Below, piece by piece: positions 6,512 to 7,064 of a stretch of DNA of 7,064 nt. The notes under the pieces were generated by a model. That model was not told the origin of the DNA. It worked only from the letters and a program-made list of their open reading frames with translations, and did no database searches. The first letter of the stretch is position 1, and each line of letters starts with the position of its first letter. The position numbers and the translations under genes were made by a program. The DNA is from Brevundimonas sp. (GTDB lineage: Bacteria; Pseudomonadota; Alphaproteobacteria; Caulobacterales; Caulobacteraceae). Location of the stretch: positions 1 through 7,064 of the forward strand of contig JALAGW010000065.1 of the NCBI GenBank assembly GCA_022712235.1. The letters run 5' to 3'.

Positions 6512-6599
6512 GAGACCAGCAGGCCTCAGCTTTTCCTCGACCGCAAGCCCGACTTCGCCTTGTCGTCGAAAACCGGCATGGTGAAACTGCGGCCGACTC

Positions 6600-6604
6600 A
6601 AGGG
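6600..6604 (+). promoter_or_regulatory. Ribosome-binding site deciding the symporter start
   Basis: AAGGG lies 6 nt before the ATG at 6611. The alternative in-frame ATG at 6626 has no comparable site, so 6611 is preferred. Confidence 0.55.
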
Positions 6605-6610
6605 CCGACC

Positions 6611-7064
6611 ATGCCTGGACGCCCGATGTCATCTGTCGCCGCCGCCGACGCGCCCCGCCGTTCCAATGCCGTTCTGGCCGCCTTTTCCGGCCCCTGCCTG
6701 CCGCTGGCGGCCTTTGGCGTAGCCCTGCCTGTCACCCTGCCCGAGTTCTACGCCACCCACGTCGGGATCAAGATGGGCATGGTGGCCGCCGTCTTCATGG
6801 CGGTGCGCGTGATCGACATCCTGTTCGACCCCTTCATCGGCTGGGGCATGGACAAGACCAAGACGGCGTTCGGACGCTATCGCCCGTGGATGCTGGTCTC
6901 GACGCCGATCCTGATGCTGTCGGCGCTGATGATGTTCGTGACGGGCCCACCCGGCGCCGGGCCCACCTATCTGTTCGCATGGCTGCGGGGTCTCTACCTC
7001 GGCTTCTCGATGGGCACTCTGGGCCAACTGGGATTGGCGGCCGTGCTCGCGCCCCAGTACGACC
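6611..7064 (+). CDS. GPH-family (MelB-like) sugar:cation symporter, 3' end outside window
   Basis: N-terminal 151 residues of a major-facilitator inner-membrane carrier. Membrane segments are visible at about 20-45, 57-75, 90-108 and 115-140. The segment RVIDILFDPFIGWGMD (66-81), followed by GRYRPWM, is characteristic of the glycoside-pentoside-hexuronide:cation symporters. Asp69 and Asp73 match the Asp55/Asp59 pair that forms the cation site in MelB. The family usually has about 450-500 residues, so roughly two thirds is missing. The gene diverges from the carboxypeptidase gene with 99 bp between starts. The transported sugar cannot be told from this fragment. The start could be ATG 6626, shortening the protein by 5 residues. 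Confidence 0.87.
   Translation, partial: MPGRPMSSVAAADAPRRSNAVLAAFSGPCLPLAAFGVALPVTLPEFYATHVGIKMGMVAAVFMAVRVIDILFDPFIGWGMDKTKTAFGRYRPWMLVSTPILMLSALMMFVTGPPGAGPTYLFAWLRGLYLGFSMGTLGQLGLAAVLAPQYD

Noticed and set aside
6512..6601. N-terminal extension of the carboxypeptidase to a TTG start
   Set aside because: It would bury the signal peptide 30 residues inside the protein and reach almost to the divergent symporter's ribosome-binding site.
6931..6966. Repeated GGGCCC blocks and a CCCGGCGCCGGG palindrome in the symporter gene
   Set aside because: Explained by Gly/Pro codons of a loop between membrane segments in a GC-rich gene.
6629..7027. Minus-strand frame of 132 codons at the right end
   Set aside because: It lies opposite the symporter fragment, whose membrane segments and MelB-type aspartates are clear. 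The antisense product is His/Gln/Gly-rich.

Overview
The window looks like ordinary chromosomal DNA from a high-GC alphaproteobacterium. Protein character and codon use point to the Caulobacteraceae (a Brevundimonas-like organism), but this is an impression from the sequence and was not tested by a search. Genes are packed tightly, with 1-nt gaps, 4-nt overlaps and convergent ends a few bases apart. There are no insertion sequences, CRISPR arrays, tRNAs or rRNAs, and no compositional sign of recent transfer.

Region 1 (1-3241, plus strand) is the end of a sulfate-import operon. It holds a 5'-truncated CysW permease, the CysA ATPase and, overlapping cysA by ATGA, a 471-residue FAD/NAD(P)-binding protein of the YdhS/COG4529 type whose role is unknown. 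The rest of the transporter (binding protein and CysT/CysU) should lie to the left, outside the window.

Region 2 (3248-5185) is a nitric-oxide defence module. An Rrf2-family regulator that best fits NsrR (minus strand) diverges from hmp, a complete flavohemoglobin NO dioxygenase (plus strand). The 232-bp intergenic region carries two related NsrR-like operator copies (ATGCAT-type half-sites with 5-bp spacers). They overlie a good sigma70-type promoter for the regulator and a weaker candidate for hmp. This implies autoregulation plus NO-inducible hmp. A 15-bp perfect hairpin closes hmp and touches the stop codon of the next, convergent gene, so it may act in both directions.

Region 3 (5185-6511, minus strand) is a two-gene unit. 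It encodes an exported M15/VanY-type D,D-carboxypeptidase with a peptidoglycan-binding-like N-terminal region and, overlapping it by 26 nt, a 154-residue HExxH protein resembling those annotated as 'vgr-related'.

Region 4 (6611-7064, plus strand) is the start of a GPH-type (MelB-like) sugar:cation symporter that runs off the right edge.

The items most worth a second look are the duplicated operator between nsrR and hmp, the shortened cysteine spacing in the regulator, and the uncharacterised flavoprotein coupled to cysA. I found no clearly new multi-gene system.
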